A DNA stretch of 64,000 nt from Microbulbifer sp. TB1203 (GTDB taxonomy: Bacteria > Pseudomonadota > Gammaproteobacteria > Pseudomonadales > Cellvibrionaceae), in the NCBI RefSeq assembly GCF_030997045.1, contig NZ_CP116899.1, forward strand, positions 2,243,501 to 2,307,500, written 5' to 3'. Under the pieces are notes generated by a model. It made no database searches and was not told where the DNA came from. It saw nothing but the letters and a program-made list of their open reading frames with translations. This document shows positions 1-9,061 of the stretch, piece by piece. Numbering within the stretch: position 1 is the first letter of the stretch; each line of letters begins with the position of its first letter. Position numbers and translations under genes: made by a program.

Positions 1-633
1 GGGATCCAGCAGTGACTCCTTGGCCAGCAGCATGGCTTTCTCCGCGGTACCGCCGACGCCGATACCAAGCATACCCGGCGGGCACCAGCCGGCCCCCATC
101 TTCGGCACCATCTCCAGCACCCACTCGACTACCGAGTCGGAGGGGTTCAGCATCGCGAACTTGCTCTTGGCCTCGCTGCCGCCGCCCTTGGCGGCGACAT
201 AGACCTCGACGGTGTCGCCGGGAACTATCTCGTAGTGAATCACCGCCGGGGTGTTGTCGCCGGTGTTCCTGCGCGCGCCGTCCGGGTCCTCGAGGATCGA
301 GGCGCGCAGTACATTGTCGGAGAACTGGTAGGCGCGGCGCACGCCCTCGTTGACCATATCGGTCACGCTCATCTCTGCATCCCAGCGCACGTTCATGCCC
401 ACTTTCAGCTTGACGGTCACAATGCCGGTATCCTGGCAGATGGGGCGGTGGCCCTCGGCACACATACGGGAATTGATCAGAATCTGTGCCATGGCGTCCC
501 TGGCCGCCGGGTTGGCCTCCTTCTCGTAGGCCTTGTGCAGGGCCTGAATGAAATCCTGCGGGTGGTAATAGGAGATAAACTGCAGCGCATCGGCGACGCT
601 GTCGATAAGGTCATCCTGGCGGATAGTGGTCAT
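1..633 (-). CDS. fumA: Fumarate hydratase class I (C-terminal part beyond window)
   Basis: Reversible hydration of fumarate to malate in the TCA cycle by the oxygen-sensitive 4Fe-4S class I enzyme. The first 211 residues are in the window, starting at the ATG complementary to 631-633. The conserved segment around RPICQDTG (Cys66, a cluster ligand in this family) and the GGTAEKAM segment near the cut end fit the alpha-type domain. The gene runs off the left edge, so whether it is the single-chain FumA form cannot be seen, although a single chain is usual in this group. Two GGGCGAA/TTCGCCC hairpins lie just upstream. Confidence 0.93.
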   Translation of the reverse strand, partial: MTTIRQDDLIDSVADALQFISYYHPQDFIQALHKAYEKEANPAARDAMAQILINSRMCAEGHRPICQDTGIVTVKLKVGMNVRWDAEMSVTDMVNEGVRRAYQFSDNVLRASILEDPDGARRNTGDNTPAVIHYEIVPGDTVEVYVAAKGGGSEAKSKFAMLNPSDSVVEWVLEMVPKMGAGWCPPGMLGIGVGGTAEKAMLLAKESLLDP

Positions 634-709
634 GAGCCGGCTCCGGTGTAACGTCTCGAAGGCGGCGATTTTACACGAATCGGGAGACTTTGGCGGAGAT
701 TGGATCTCT

Positions 710-770
710 AGGGCGAAGCCTGTGTTCGCCCGAGTGGTTCCACGAAAAAGGGCGAACCAAGGTTCGCCCT
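710..770. repeat. Two REP-like hairpins
   Basis: Two adjacent imperfect-to-perfect inverted repeats share the arm AGGGCGAA/TTCGCCC. The second, 749-770, is a perfect 10-bp stem (AGGGCGAACC and GGTTCGCCCT) around AA. They lie between the fumarate hydratase start and the end of the coiled-coil gene and look like dispersed extragenic palindromes. A terminator role for the minus-strand transcript is possible, but there is no clear T-run. Confidence 0.55.
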
Positions 771-796
771 ATCTATGATATGGCTCGGGAGAGCGG

Positions 797-1540
797 TCAG
801 GGAGTGGAGGCAGTAGCGGAGCCGGACTGCAGGCTGCGAATAGCATCGCGCAGTTGCACCAGGTCCCGGTTCACCGACCGGCGGTAGGCGTCGATGGACT
901 CCACAGCCTCCTCGTTGGCCCCCACCCGCGCAGTCAGATCGCTGCGCACCGAGGCCAGCTGGCGCTCCAGGCGGGCGAGGGAGTCCTTGAGTTCACGCTG
1001 GCTTTCGGTATTGGACTTGCGCAGTTCCGTCAGCGAGGACTCCACCGCGGCGATCTTCTTCACGCTGGACTCCATGCCCTTGACCTGGGAGGCCAGGCTG
1101 GCCAGCTGCTTCTTGTTGGCGGCTGCGGCGCCCGTGTTGGCGGCGATGTTCTTGCGGTTGGTGTCATAGGCCACACCCCACAGCTTGCGGATCTCCGAGG
1201 AATTCTCCTTCGCCTTGGCGTTCAGCACCTCCACCGAGGCCGAGGACTCCTCGTCGGACATTTCGAAGCGCTTCTCCAGTTCGACGATACGGCTCTCCGC
1301 ATCCACCAGTGCCACGCGGCTGAGCTGCCACTGGTTGTAAAGGAAAGCGGCGGCCCCCAGGCCGGCAAGCGCCAGGATCAGGGCCACTACTGCGAGCATG
1401 GACACACCACCGCCGCCGCTGCGCTCTTCCGGCTCGGCGGCCGGCTCACGGAAGGAGCGGCCGATGGGGCGCTCCAGTTGGGGGTCTACGGCTGCGCTGG
1501 TGCCGTCCAGTGTAGGCTCTCTGCGTTGCATGGTTGACAT
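797..1540 (-). CDS. Single-pass membrane protein with long coiled coil
   Basis: Unknown function. I chose the internal ATG at 1538-1540 (MSTMQRREPTL..); an in-frame start 42 bp upstream is possible but adds an unconserved-looking leader. About 45 polar residues are followed by one hydrophobic helix (VSMLAVVALILALAGLGAAA). About 170 residues of charged heptad-like sequence then suggest an extended periplasmic coiled coil. A type II orientation is likely because the N-terminal part carries several Arg residues. No enzymatic motif is visible. Similar genes are often called ATPase or hypothetical in marine gammaproteobacteria, but nothing here supports an ATPase. Confidence 0.75.
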   Translation of the reverse strand: MSTMQRREPTLDGTSAAVDPQLERPIGRSFREPAAEPEERSGGGGVSMLAVVALILALAGLGAAAFLYNQWQLSRVALVDAESRIVELEKRFEMSDEESSASVEVLNAKAKENSSEIRKLWGVAYDTNRKNIAANTGAAAANKKQLASLASQVKGMESSVKKIAAVESSLTELRKSNTESQRELKDSLARLERQLASVRSDLTARVGANEEAVESIDAYRRSVNRDLVQLRDAIRSLQSGSATASTP

Positions 1541-1785
1541 ATCCGGTGTTGACAGGCGCGCGGCGGGATCGCCGGGACGCAAACTCTGTGATTAGTCGAA
1601 TTCAGCGGCAGTTATACCAAAAAATTGACGAAAAAGTAATCGGTTTAGCTAAAGCCTAGCCCACACGCTTGTCTTTGCGGAACCAGCCCCCACTACTCTT
1701 ATCGATCACGCGCCGGGTTAATAATGCCTCTCCACGCGTGTAGAATGCCCCCACCAACAACCTAAGACAAAGGAAGGAAGACACC

Positions 1786-2367
1786 ATGGCTTTCGAATTG
1801 CCCGAACTCCCCTATGCGAAGAATGCCCTGGAACCACACATCTCCGAGGAAACTCTGGAGTATCACTACGGCAAACACCACAAGACCTATGTAGACAAAT
1901 TGAACGGCCTGCTGGAAGGCACCGCAGAGGCCGACAAGTCCCTGGAAGAGGTGATCAAATCCTCCTCCGGCGGCGTGTTCAACAACGCCGCGCAAGTCTG
2001 GAACCACACCTTCTACTGGAACTGCCTGAGCCCCAACGGCGGCGGCGAGCCCACCGGTGCCGTGGCCGAGGCCATCAACGCCGCTTTCGGCTCCTTCGAC
2101 AAGTTCAAAGAAGAGTTCTCCACCAGCGCAGTGAACAACTTCGGCTCCGGCTGGACCTGGCTGGTGAAGAAGAGCGACGGCTCTGTGGCCATTGTCAACA
2201 CCTCCAACGCCGGCACCCCGCTGACCGAATCGGACCAAAAGGCCCTGCTGACCTGCGATGTCTGGGAGCACGCCTACTACATTGACTACCGCAACCTGCG
2301 CCCCAAGTACCTCGAGGCCTTCTGGAGCCTGGTGAACTGGGACTTCGTCAACCAGAACTTCGCCTGA
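1786..2367 (+). CDS. sodB: Iron superoxide dismutase
   Basis: Dismutates superoxide to H2O2 and O2 in the cytoplasm. At 193 residues the length is that of Fe-SODs. The metal-site segments are all visible: LEYHYGKHHKTYV near the N-terminus, AAQVWNHTFYWNC in the middle and DVWEHAYYIDYRN near the C-terminus. The AQVWNHTFYW form is typical of the iron type. A strong ribosome site (AAGGAAGGA) precedes the ATG, and a good intrinsic terminator follows the stop, so it is probably monocistronic. Confidence 0.96.
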   Translation: MAFELPELPYAKNALEPHISEETLEYHYGKHHKTYVDKLNGLLEGTAEADKSLEEVIKSSSGGVFNNAAQVWNHTFYWNCLSPNGGGEPTGAVAEAINAAFGSFDKFKEEFSTSAVNNFGSGWTWLVKKSDGSVAIVNTSNAGTPLTESDQKALLTCDVWEHAYYIDYRNLRPKYLEAFWSLVNWDFVNQNFA

Positions 2368-2385
2368 TAACGGCAGTCGGATCAA

Positions 2386-2408
2386 GCGGGCCCTGTGCCC
2401 GCTTTTTT
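2386..2408 (+). terminator. sodB intrinsic terminator
   Basis: GCGGGC / GCCCGC stem with a short loop, followed directly by a run of six T. It lies about 20 bp after the sodB stop codon. Confidence 0.85.
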
Positions 2409-2461
2409 CATGCGGAACCCCAAAACAAAACAACGCTTTTGACTTTGACCGGAACACCACC

Positions 2462-4354
2462 ATGAAGTTGAACATGACTCTGATCGCCGCCGCCATAAGC
2501 GCGCTGGTGATGACAGGCTGTGATCGGGGGCGGGAATCCAGCGCCACCGAGGCTATCGACACCACCACCGTCGAGCACACACAGAACACAGCGGCGGGCG
2601 AAACCGCCCAACCGAACGCCGAGGCCATCGCCCGGGCCAACCAGATGTTCGAGGACTTTTTCCAGGAGCACCTCGACCGCAGCCCGGAATTCAAGACTTT
2701 TCTGGGCATCAAGGAGGACTACGGCAAATGGGACGACCTGTCGCCGAAATTCGAGGCCGAAACCAACGATATCAACAAACGCCAGTTGGCCGAGCTGAAC
2801 AAGCTCGATCCCGCCGGGCTGGACGACGCCACCCGCCTCAGCCTCGCCCTGCTCAAGCGCAATCTGGAGATGGATATCGAGGGTTACAAGTGGCGCCTGT
2901 ACAACTACCCGGTCAACCAGATGTTCGGCACACACTCGGAAGTGCCCTCGCTGCTGATCAACCAGCACCGCATTGACAACGCCAACGACGCCAACGCCTA
3001 TATCGCGCGCCTCAACAATCTGCCCAAGCACTTCGAGCAGCTGATCGCGAACCTCAAGGAGCGCGCCAAGGCCGGTATCATCGCCCCCAAATTCGTCTTC
3101 CCCTACGTGATCAGCGACAGCCGCAACCTGATCACCGGCGCCCCCTTTGAGGAGGGCGAAGACAGCACCCTGTTCGCCGACTTCAAGGGCAAGATCGATG
3201 CGCTGGATATCCCCGACGAGCAGAAAACCGAACTGATCGAACAGGCCCGCAAAGCGCTGCTGGGCAGTGCCAAGCCCGCCTACGAAAACCTGATCGACTA
3301 CATGGGCGAACTGCAACAACAGGCCACAACCGACGACGGCGCCTGGAAATTCCCCAACGGCGACGACTTCTACACCTTCGCCCTGAAGCGCACCACCACC
3401 ACCGATCTCAGCGCCGACGAGATCCACGAAATCGGCCTGAAGGAAGTGGAGCGCATCCACGACGAAATGCGCGGGATCATGAAAAAGGTGGGATTCGAGG
3501 GAAGCCTGCAGGACTTCTTTGAATTCATGCGCACCGACGAACAGTTCTATTACCCGAACACCGAGGAGGGCAAACAGCGCTACCTGAAGGAGGCCACGGA
3601 AATCATCGAGACCATGAAGGGCCGCCTGGACGAGCTGTTTATCACCAAGCCCAAGGCCGACCTGGTCGTCAAGGCGGTGGAACCCTTCCGCGAACAATCC
3701 GCCGGCAAGGCCTTCTACCAGCGCCCGGCCCCGGACGGCTCGCGCCCGGGTATCTACTACGCCAACCTGTACAATATGAAGGATATGCCCACTTACCAGA
3801 TGGAGGCGCTGGCCTACCACGAGGGCATTCCCGGCCACCATATGCAGCTGTCCATCGCCCAGGAACTGGAGGGGCTTCCCAAGTTCCGCAAATTCGGCGG
3901 CTACACCGCCTATATCGAGGGCTGGGGGCTCTATTCGGAGATGGTGCCGAAGGAAATGGGTTTCTATAAAGATCCCTACTCCGACTTCGGCCGCCTGGCC
4001 ATGGAACTCTGGCGCGCCTGCCGGCTGGTGGTGGACACCGGTATCCACAGCAAGAAGTGGAGCCGCGAACAGGCCATCGGCTGGTTGGGGGAAAACAGCC
4101 CCAACCCGCAGGGAGACGTGGTCAAGGCGATCGAGCGCTATATCGTGATGCCGTCCCAGGCCACCGCCTACAAAATCGGCATGCTGAAGATCATCGAACT
4201 GCGGGAAAAAGCCAAAAATGAGCTTGGCGACCAGTTCGACATCCGCGCCTTCCATGACACCGTCCTGGCCAACGGCGCCGTGCCGCTGGATGTGCTGGAG
4301 GATCTGGTGGACGAGTGGGTCGCCGAAGTGAAGACAAGGCAGCCCCAGCAGTAA
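2462..4354 (+). CDS. DUF885 family lipoprotein, putative metallopeptidase
   Basis: 630 residues. The N-terminus is a lipoprotein signal with lipobox VMTGC, so the mature protein is anchored by Cys20. The DUF885 hallmark EALAYHEGIPGHHMQ is present (HEGIPGHH starting near residue 453). Its HExxH-like arrangement suggests a zinc metallopeptidase, but activity is inferred from the family only. It lies downstream of sodB but behind that gene's terminator. A GC-rich palindrome (4364-4386) follows the stop. Confidence 0.88.
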   Translation: MKLNMTLIAAAISALVMTGCDRGRESSATEAIDTTTVEHTQNTAAGETAQPNAEAIARANQMFEDFFQEHLDRSPEFKTFLGIKEDYGKWDDLSPKFEAETNDINKRQLAELNKLDPAGLDDATRLSLALLKRNLEMDIEGYKWRLYNYPVNQMFGTHSEVPSLLINQHRIDNANDANAYIARLNNLPKHFEQLIANLKERAKAGIIAPKFVFPYVISDSRNLITGAPFEEGEDSTLFADFKGKIDALDIPDEQKTELIEQARKALLGSAKPAYENLIDYMGELQQQATTDDGAWKFPNGDDFYTFALKRTTTTDLSADEIHEIGLKEVERIHDEMRGIMKKVGFEGSLQDFFEFMRTDEQFYYPNTEEGKQRYLKEATEIIETMKGRLDELFITKPKADLVVKAVEPFREQSAGKAFYQRPAPDGSRPGIYYANLYNMKDMPTYQMEALAYHEGIPGHHMQLSIAQELEGLPKFRKFGGYTAYIEGWGLYSEMVPKEMGFYKDPYSDFGRLAMELWRACRLVVDTGIHSKKWSREQAIGWLGENSPNPQGDVVKAIERYIVMPSQATAYKIGMLKIIELREKAKNELGDQFDIRAFHDTVLANGAVPLDVLEDLVDEWVAEVKTRQPQQ

Positions 4355-4363
4355 TCCCCAACC

Positions 4364-4386
4364 CGCGGGCCGCCTCGCGCGGCCCG
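4364..4386. terminator. GC-rich palindrome between convergent genes
   Basis: GCGGGCCGC / GCGGCCCGC arms around a short loop, between the stop codons of the convergent DUF885 and universal stress genes. There is no T-run, so termination is only likely. Confidence 0.45.
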
Positions 4387-4402
4387 CATCCCATCAACCC
4401 CT

Positions 4403-5341
4403 TCAATAGACCTTCACCGGCGACACATAGCCACGGGGTTTCAACGCCAACAGCGAACAGCTGATTTCCTGCAGGATATTTTCCGCGGTATTGCCCATGA
4501 TAAATCCGGGGATACCGGTGCGCCCCACCGTTCCCATCACCAGGAGGTCGATTTTTTTCTCTTCGATCACCAGCGGGATAAAACGGTCCGGACGGGCGAT
4601 GGCGTGGTGGATATCCAACTCATCGCCGATATTCGCCGCATTGGTCAGTACATCGAGCTTTGAGCGATGCCTGGATCTCGCCGCCTGGGCCGCGCGGTCC
4701 AGTTCCTCGTCGGAGACATCGATGGGGAAGTTGCGGCGCAGGTAGGCATCCACGTCGTAATCCCAACAGGAGATAATATGCAGCTTCTCGCTGCAACTGT
4801 CGGCCAGCGAGTGCGACAGCCGCAGCAGGCGTATCGCCAGGTCATAGCTGTTGGGTTCCCTGCAATCCGGGTCCACGGCCACGGCTACGCGGATATCGCC
4901 CGGAGAGTGCTTGACGGGGCGGCACAGCCATACCGGGCAGGGGCACTTGCGCAACAGCTCCATATCCATCGCTTTGAATCCCGCGCGCTGCTCCTTCCCC
5001 TCCACGCTCTTGACCACCAGGTCGTAATCGTCGCGCTGCACCCGGTGGATAACGCGCTCGGCGGGGGTGCTGCCGCAGTCCACTTCGATATCCACCTCCA
5101 GCTCCTCCTCACCCAGCTTCAGTGAATCGAGGACGTTTTTCACAGATTCCCTCACCCGCCCCGAGAGGGCATCCATATACACCCGCTTGTATTCCCCGAA
5201 TTCCTCCGGCAATTCCGGGCAGACCACCACCACCTTCACCGGTGCGCGGTTATTGCGCGCAACGCTGAGCGCCTGCATCAGGCTGCCGCTCTCGTCACCG
5301 ATCGCGTGGCTGACAAACAGGATGTTATGAAAATTCTGCAT
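4403..5341 (-). CDS. Tandem universal stress protein (UspE-like)
   Basis: Two Usp domains in one chain of about 312 residues. The start at 5339-5341 (MQNFHNILFV) places the first beta strand at the N-terminus as in the family; the longer in-frame start at 5398 adds 19 unusual residues. The C-terminal domain ends with the nucleotide-binding pattern MGTVGRTGIPGFIMGNTAE (G-2x-G-9x-G), so it probably binds ATP. The N-terminal domain lacks this pattern. Cytoplasmic, stress- or energy-related role by family; not an operon with its neighbours. Confidence 0.88.
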   Translation of the reverse strand: MQNFHNILFVSHAIGDESGSLMQALSVARNNRAPVKVVVVCPELPEEFGEYKRVYMDALSGRVRESVKNVLDSLKLGEEELEVDIEVDCGSTPAERVIHRVQRDDYDLVVKSVEGKEQRAGFKAMDMELLRKCPCPVWLCRPVKHSPGDIRVAVAVDPDCREPNSYDLAIRLLRLSHSLADSCSEKLHIISCWDYDVDAYLRRNFPIDVSDEELDRAAQAARSRHRSKLDVLTNAANIGDELDIHHAIARPDRFIPLVIEEKKIDLLVMGTVGRTGIPGFIMGNTAENILQEISCSLLALKPRGYVSPVKVY

Positions 5342-5439
5342 AACCGGTACTTGCCCCTGTGGTATCTCGGAATAAAAAAGCCGGCCCATGCATTCCAACT
5401 AGAATTCAATAGCGACAAAAACACAGACCCGACCGCCAC

Positions 5440-6011
5440 CCAATCATTATGGAAGCTCCGGGCCACTCTTTCCGGAAAAGCCGACATCCTCGCTGCACAG
5501 CCGAACCCCACGTAGACAGGCTTTGGCCCAGCTTCGAGGAAGCTGCAATATCCACGCGGCGTTGCCCGTGTCCCAGGGATTCTTGAGCAGCACCCCCGGC
5601 TGCCGGGCTGCACCGCGAGTAGTTTTCGACACATCTGCTCAAACAGTTCCGCGTTGCCGGGGCCCAGCTTGAAAGTGCCACTGCGACGGCGCAACAGGAA
5701 ACCGTACTCCTCAACCTCGTCGGCATTCACCGGCACCCGATCTATATTGCGATTCTTGATGCCCTGTACACGAAAACAGGCGTTCAACCGCTCCCGACCC
5801 CGTCTCTCCATCCCATCGCGGTGAGAAACCAACAAGCGGTCGTAATAGAACAGATGTAGAGACTCAGCTGGGCCAGAGGGAAGGATTTAGCGATACAGTC
5901 GTACAGGAAGGTGGTGATGAATACCGGGCGCACGGGCAATCCTTCGAGTTCAGCCAGCAGCGCGGCACCCTCGTTGCCCCGGGGGAAACCCGGATCAGCG
6001 GGGGAAGTCAT
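5440..6011 (-). pseudogene. Decayed sulfotransferase-like gene
   Basis: Minus-strand coding pieces lie in successive frames. The first starts at 6011 (MTSPADPGF..VFITTFLYDCIAKSFPLAQ). A frame change near 5870 gives ESLHLFYYDRLLVSHRDG...NADEVEEYGFLL, and another change near 5600 gives GVLLKNPWDTGNAAWILQL. The last piece matches the LLKNP.DT segment of the sulfotransferase family as I remember it, and DEVEEYGFLL fits the segment that precedes it. No P-loop-like start is seen. At least two frameshifts make it a likely pseudogene; sequencing error is the alternative. Confidence 0.42.
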
Positions 6012-6130
6012 AATTCCTTGATTTCCTTTACCTTATCAATTTACCGGCCTTCCTCGGGAGCAAAGCCCCGGTCCACAGGCGATGTAAAATTGCCGATATC
6101 CCGGCCTTCCCGCTCCAATCTTTCCCTGAA

Positions 6131-6370
6131 TTACTCCGGGGTCAAAAGCAATGGGTTTGCCTGCATATTGCTCTCGTAAAGATGGCAGTTTGCCGGATTT
6201 TCACTCCGGTCCAGAAACTCAAACAGCTCCTTCCCCCCGCCGATCAGGACGTGGCTCATCTTGTTGAATATTCTCGTGCACAACAAAACGCTGCGGCCCG
6301 TTCTGGATAATGAGCAAAGCCAGGCCTGCCTTTCAAGCTCTCTCAATTTTTTCCACTGTTCAGCATTCAT
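6131..6370 (-). CDS. Small hypothetical protein
   Basis: 79 residues; start chosen because AGGAG sits 7 bp before the ATG. The N-terminal half is helical and charged (AEQWKKLRELERQAWLCSL) and the rest has no motif I recognise. It is isolated in a gene-poor accessory stretch, so it may be a remnant. Confidence 0.4.
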   Translation of the reverse strand: MNAEQWKKLRELERQAWLCSLSRTGRSVLLCTRIFNKMSHVLIGGGKELFEFLDRSENPANCHLYESNMQANPLLLTPE

Positions 6371-6787
6371 CGGTTTCTCCTGGCTGAGGAAGAGTCTGGC
6401 ATTTCTGATACAAGCAGAGGTAAATGTTACCGTCAGCTCGCGTATTTCCTCCAGAAGGAAAGCCGGTGCACAAGGCTTCAGCGCAAAATCGCCTGCACTT
6501 GCCTCAATGCATCTTTATCTCGTCAGGTACCGTACCCCTGCATTCGACTTGGTGACCAGTGTGCATCTGCCGAATTTCACTACATGCCATCACATATCAA
6601 AAGCACTGCGCAGAGATGGCGATCGACCAATCTACGGAGCGTTCCCACATCGGCAATCCTTGACGGAAATACGCCACCCGGTCTATAAAGATCGCGGCCA
6701 TGTCGGTGGCGGCAGTCGCCAAATCGGCACGCGCAAAATCGGCATAGTCGCAGTCATGGACCCGCACCGCTCAATCCCAAAAGGAAG
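6371..6787. other. Stretch without supported genes
   Basis: About 420 bp with no convincing coding region on either strand. A plus-strand frame runs across it and over the small hypothetical gene, but it has no ribosome site and no recognisable domain. It separates the decayed sulfotransferase region from the beta-helix gene. Confidence 0.5.
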
Positions 6788-6889
6788 GTGAACGCATTGC
6801 AAAGGACTCTTCGTGGATTACTGATCGGCCTGGGGCCGTCTGTCGTTGCACTCGCATCTTTTTCCAAGCCAAAGGATCTCTCCTCGTGA
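6788..6889 (+). CDS. Possible short leader peptide before the beta-helix gene
   Basis: 33 codons from GTG with AAGGAAG directly in front. It contains a hydrophobic stretch (GLLIGLGPSVVALASF) and ends in TGA that overlaps the GTG start of the next gene (GTGA). The arrangement would allow translational coupling. It could equally be the frameshifted remnant of a signal peptide or chance. Confidence 0.25.
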   Translation: MNALQRTLRGLLIGLGPSVVALASFSKPKDLSS

Positions 6890-8931
6890 TTGCGCTCCGA
6901 AACATCGCTCTCGTCGTGGCCGGCGTCGTTGGAATCGGAGTCTATAGCGCTTCGCCCGCGCAGGCCCTCGACGACACGGCGAGAACGTACGCCACCGCCG
7001 CACCCACCTCGCCACCGGCGCAAATCTGCGGCAACGCCGACCTGCTGACCGGCCCGGCGATCGCTCCGGAAGGCGCGGTGATCGTCCCCGCGGGAGACAA
7101 CACCGGCATAGACTTCAAGCAGCCCGGGGTCACGTACTGGTTTGCACCGGGCGTGCATACCCTCGGCACCGAGCTGTACAGCCAAATCATGCCCGGCGCA
7201 GGTGCCATCTTCGTCGGCGGCCCCGGGGCCGTACTCGACGGTCAGAACGCCAACCTCTACGCGTTCAGCGGCCTGGCGGAGGGCGTGACCATCCGCTACT
7301 TGACGATCCGCAACTTCGGTCGCGGGCTCGACAACAACAACGAGGGTGTCGTCAACCACGACGCCGGCACCGGCTGGGTGATCGAGTACAGCACCATCCA
7401 GGGCAATGACGGCGCCGGCGTGTTCCTCGGGACCGACAATGTCGTGCGCTACAACTGCCTCAAAGACAACGGCTAGTATGGCTTCAGCATGTACAAACCG
7501 CCGGTCGAGGGTGACTCGGCGATCAAGAACCTCGTCCTGGACCATAACGAGATCGCCGGAAACAACACTGACGACTGGGAGACGCTCAACCCCGGCTGCG
7601 GATGCACCGGCGGCGGAAAGTTCTGGGACGTCAAAGGCGCGCAGGTCACCAACAACTGGGTGCACGACAACAAGAGCGTGGGCCTGTGGGCCGACACGAA
7701 CAACATCGACTTCTTGTTCGAAGGTAATTACATCGACCACAACGACGACGAAGGCATCTTCTACGAGACCAGTTACAACGCGACGATCCGCAACAACACG
7801 CTGTTGCGCAACGGCTGGGTCAAAGGCGTACGCAACACCGGTTCGCCCGCCCCGGCCATCTACCTTTCCGAATCCGGCGGCGAGGCACGTCTGTCCAGCA
7901 CGGTCTCCGGTTCGACGAAGCTACGCGTTGTCGACAATGTCTTCGAGGACAACTTCTCGGGCGTCTCAATTTTCGAGAGCGCCAACCGCTTCTGCAACTC
8001 CAACGGCAACACGAGTTCCGGCTACTGCACGCCGCTGGTCTCGCCCACGTTGATCCCGAAGCCGCACGACGGTATGTATCCCAACCCCGTCAGCGCGACG
8101 CACCCGTGTTACACCGACGTCGCCAACGAGCCTTACTTCACCGATTGCCGCTGGCACGCCAAAGACGTGGAGGTCACCAACAACGAGTTCCGCTTCGACC
8201 CCGACGCCGTCCCGTGCACCGGCACGTATTGTGGTGTCAACGCGCTAATCGCCTCCGGCGCCAACAACATCCCTTGGTCGCCGTACACGGTGGCCGCCGT
8301 CCAGGAGGCTGTCATGTTCCACAACGGCAACTTTTTCGCGAACAACCACTATTACGGCCCGTGGCGGTTCGCCAAGGGGTACGGCGAGACGATCAGCTAC
8401 GACACTTGGCAGGCCGCCCCGTTCAACCAGGACCTGGGAAGCACCAGTGACCAGGGCCCGCCGCCCAAGGTGGCCAACGTCCTCGACACCGACACCGCCA
8501 CTGTCGAGGGCTCCACCGGCCAATGGGCTCCCTGGTTCTCGGCCGCCATCGCCCAAAGCATCAACGAGGCCCGCGGCGGCACGCACAGCCTGGAAATCCA
8601 AGCCACAGCGCCCGATGGCTGGGGCGTCATGGTCTCCGACTTCCCCGGATTCGAGATCACCCCGGGCGACAAACTCGCTCGTCTGTGGGCCAAGGGCAGC
8701 CCCGGCACCTCGGTCGCACCGAAGCTAACCATCAAGTGGCTCAACGTGAACCAGGAGGCCCTCCAGACCGACGTCGTGCAGCTGCCGGCCCTGACCACCA
8801 CGTGGCAAGAGGCCTCCGCAAACCTCACAGCTCCCGCTGGCACCACCACCGTCTGGGCCTACCTCACCGGCCCTGGAAGCACAGGCACAACTCTCTACGT
8901 TGACGACATCTCCATCGGCGATACGCCCTGA
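6886..8931 (+). pseudogene. Secreted right-handed beta-helix protein with CBM-like C-terminus, interrupted by TAG
   Basis: One reading frame of 681 sense codons broken only by TAG at 7474-7476 (..KDNG*YGFS..). Signal peptide ends SASPAQA. Residues of roughly 60-430 show repeated N/D-rich turns (NNEGVVNHD, NNTDDWE, DHNDDEGIFYE) typical of parallel beta-helix carbohydrate-active or adhesion proteins. The last 150 residues look like a jelly-roll carbohydrate-binding module (THSLEIQA..TTLYVDDISIGD). Catalytic residues cannot be assigned. Composition and style recall actinobacterial secreted proteins, suggesting transfer. TAG is one base from CAG or GAG; mutation or sequencing error are both possible. 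Confidence 0.7.
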
Positions 8932-8933
8932 TA

Positions 8934-8957
8934 GCAGCACGCCCTGGGGCGTGCTGC
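8934..8957. terminator. Strong hairpin after beta-helix gene
   Basis: Perfect 11-bp stem GCAGCACGCCC / GGGCGTGCTGC with a two-base loop, immediately after the stop codon. There is no T-run. Confidence 0.6.
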
Positions 8958-9061
8958 CGTGCTCGCGAAAGCCTCGATTGAGCTAACGACGGATATGAAG
9001 TGGTTGCAGCAGATGGGCACTACACCTTCCCATCCACAAAGGCCACGCCCAACCCCCATTC

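Noticed and set aside
6261..6791. 176-codon plus-strand frame
   Set aside because: No ribosome site, no recognisable domain, and it overlaps the minus-strand small gene that has a good ribosome site.
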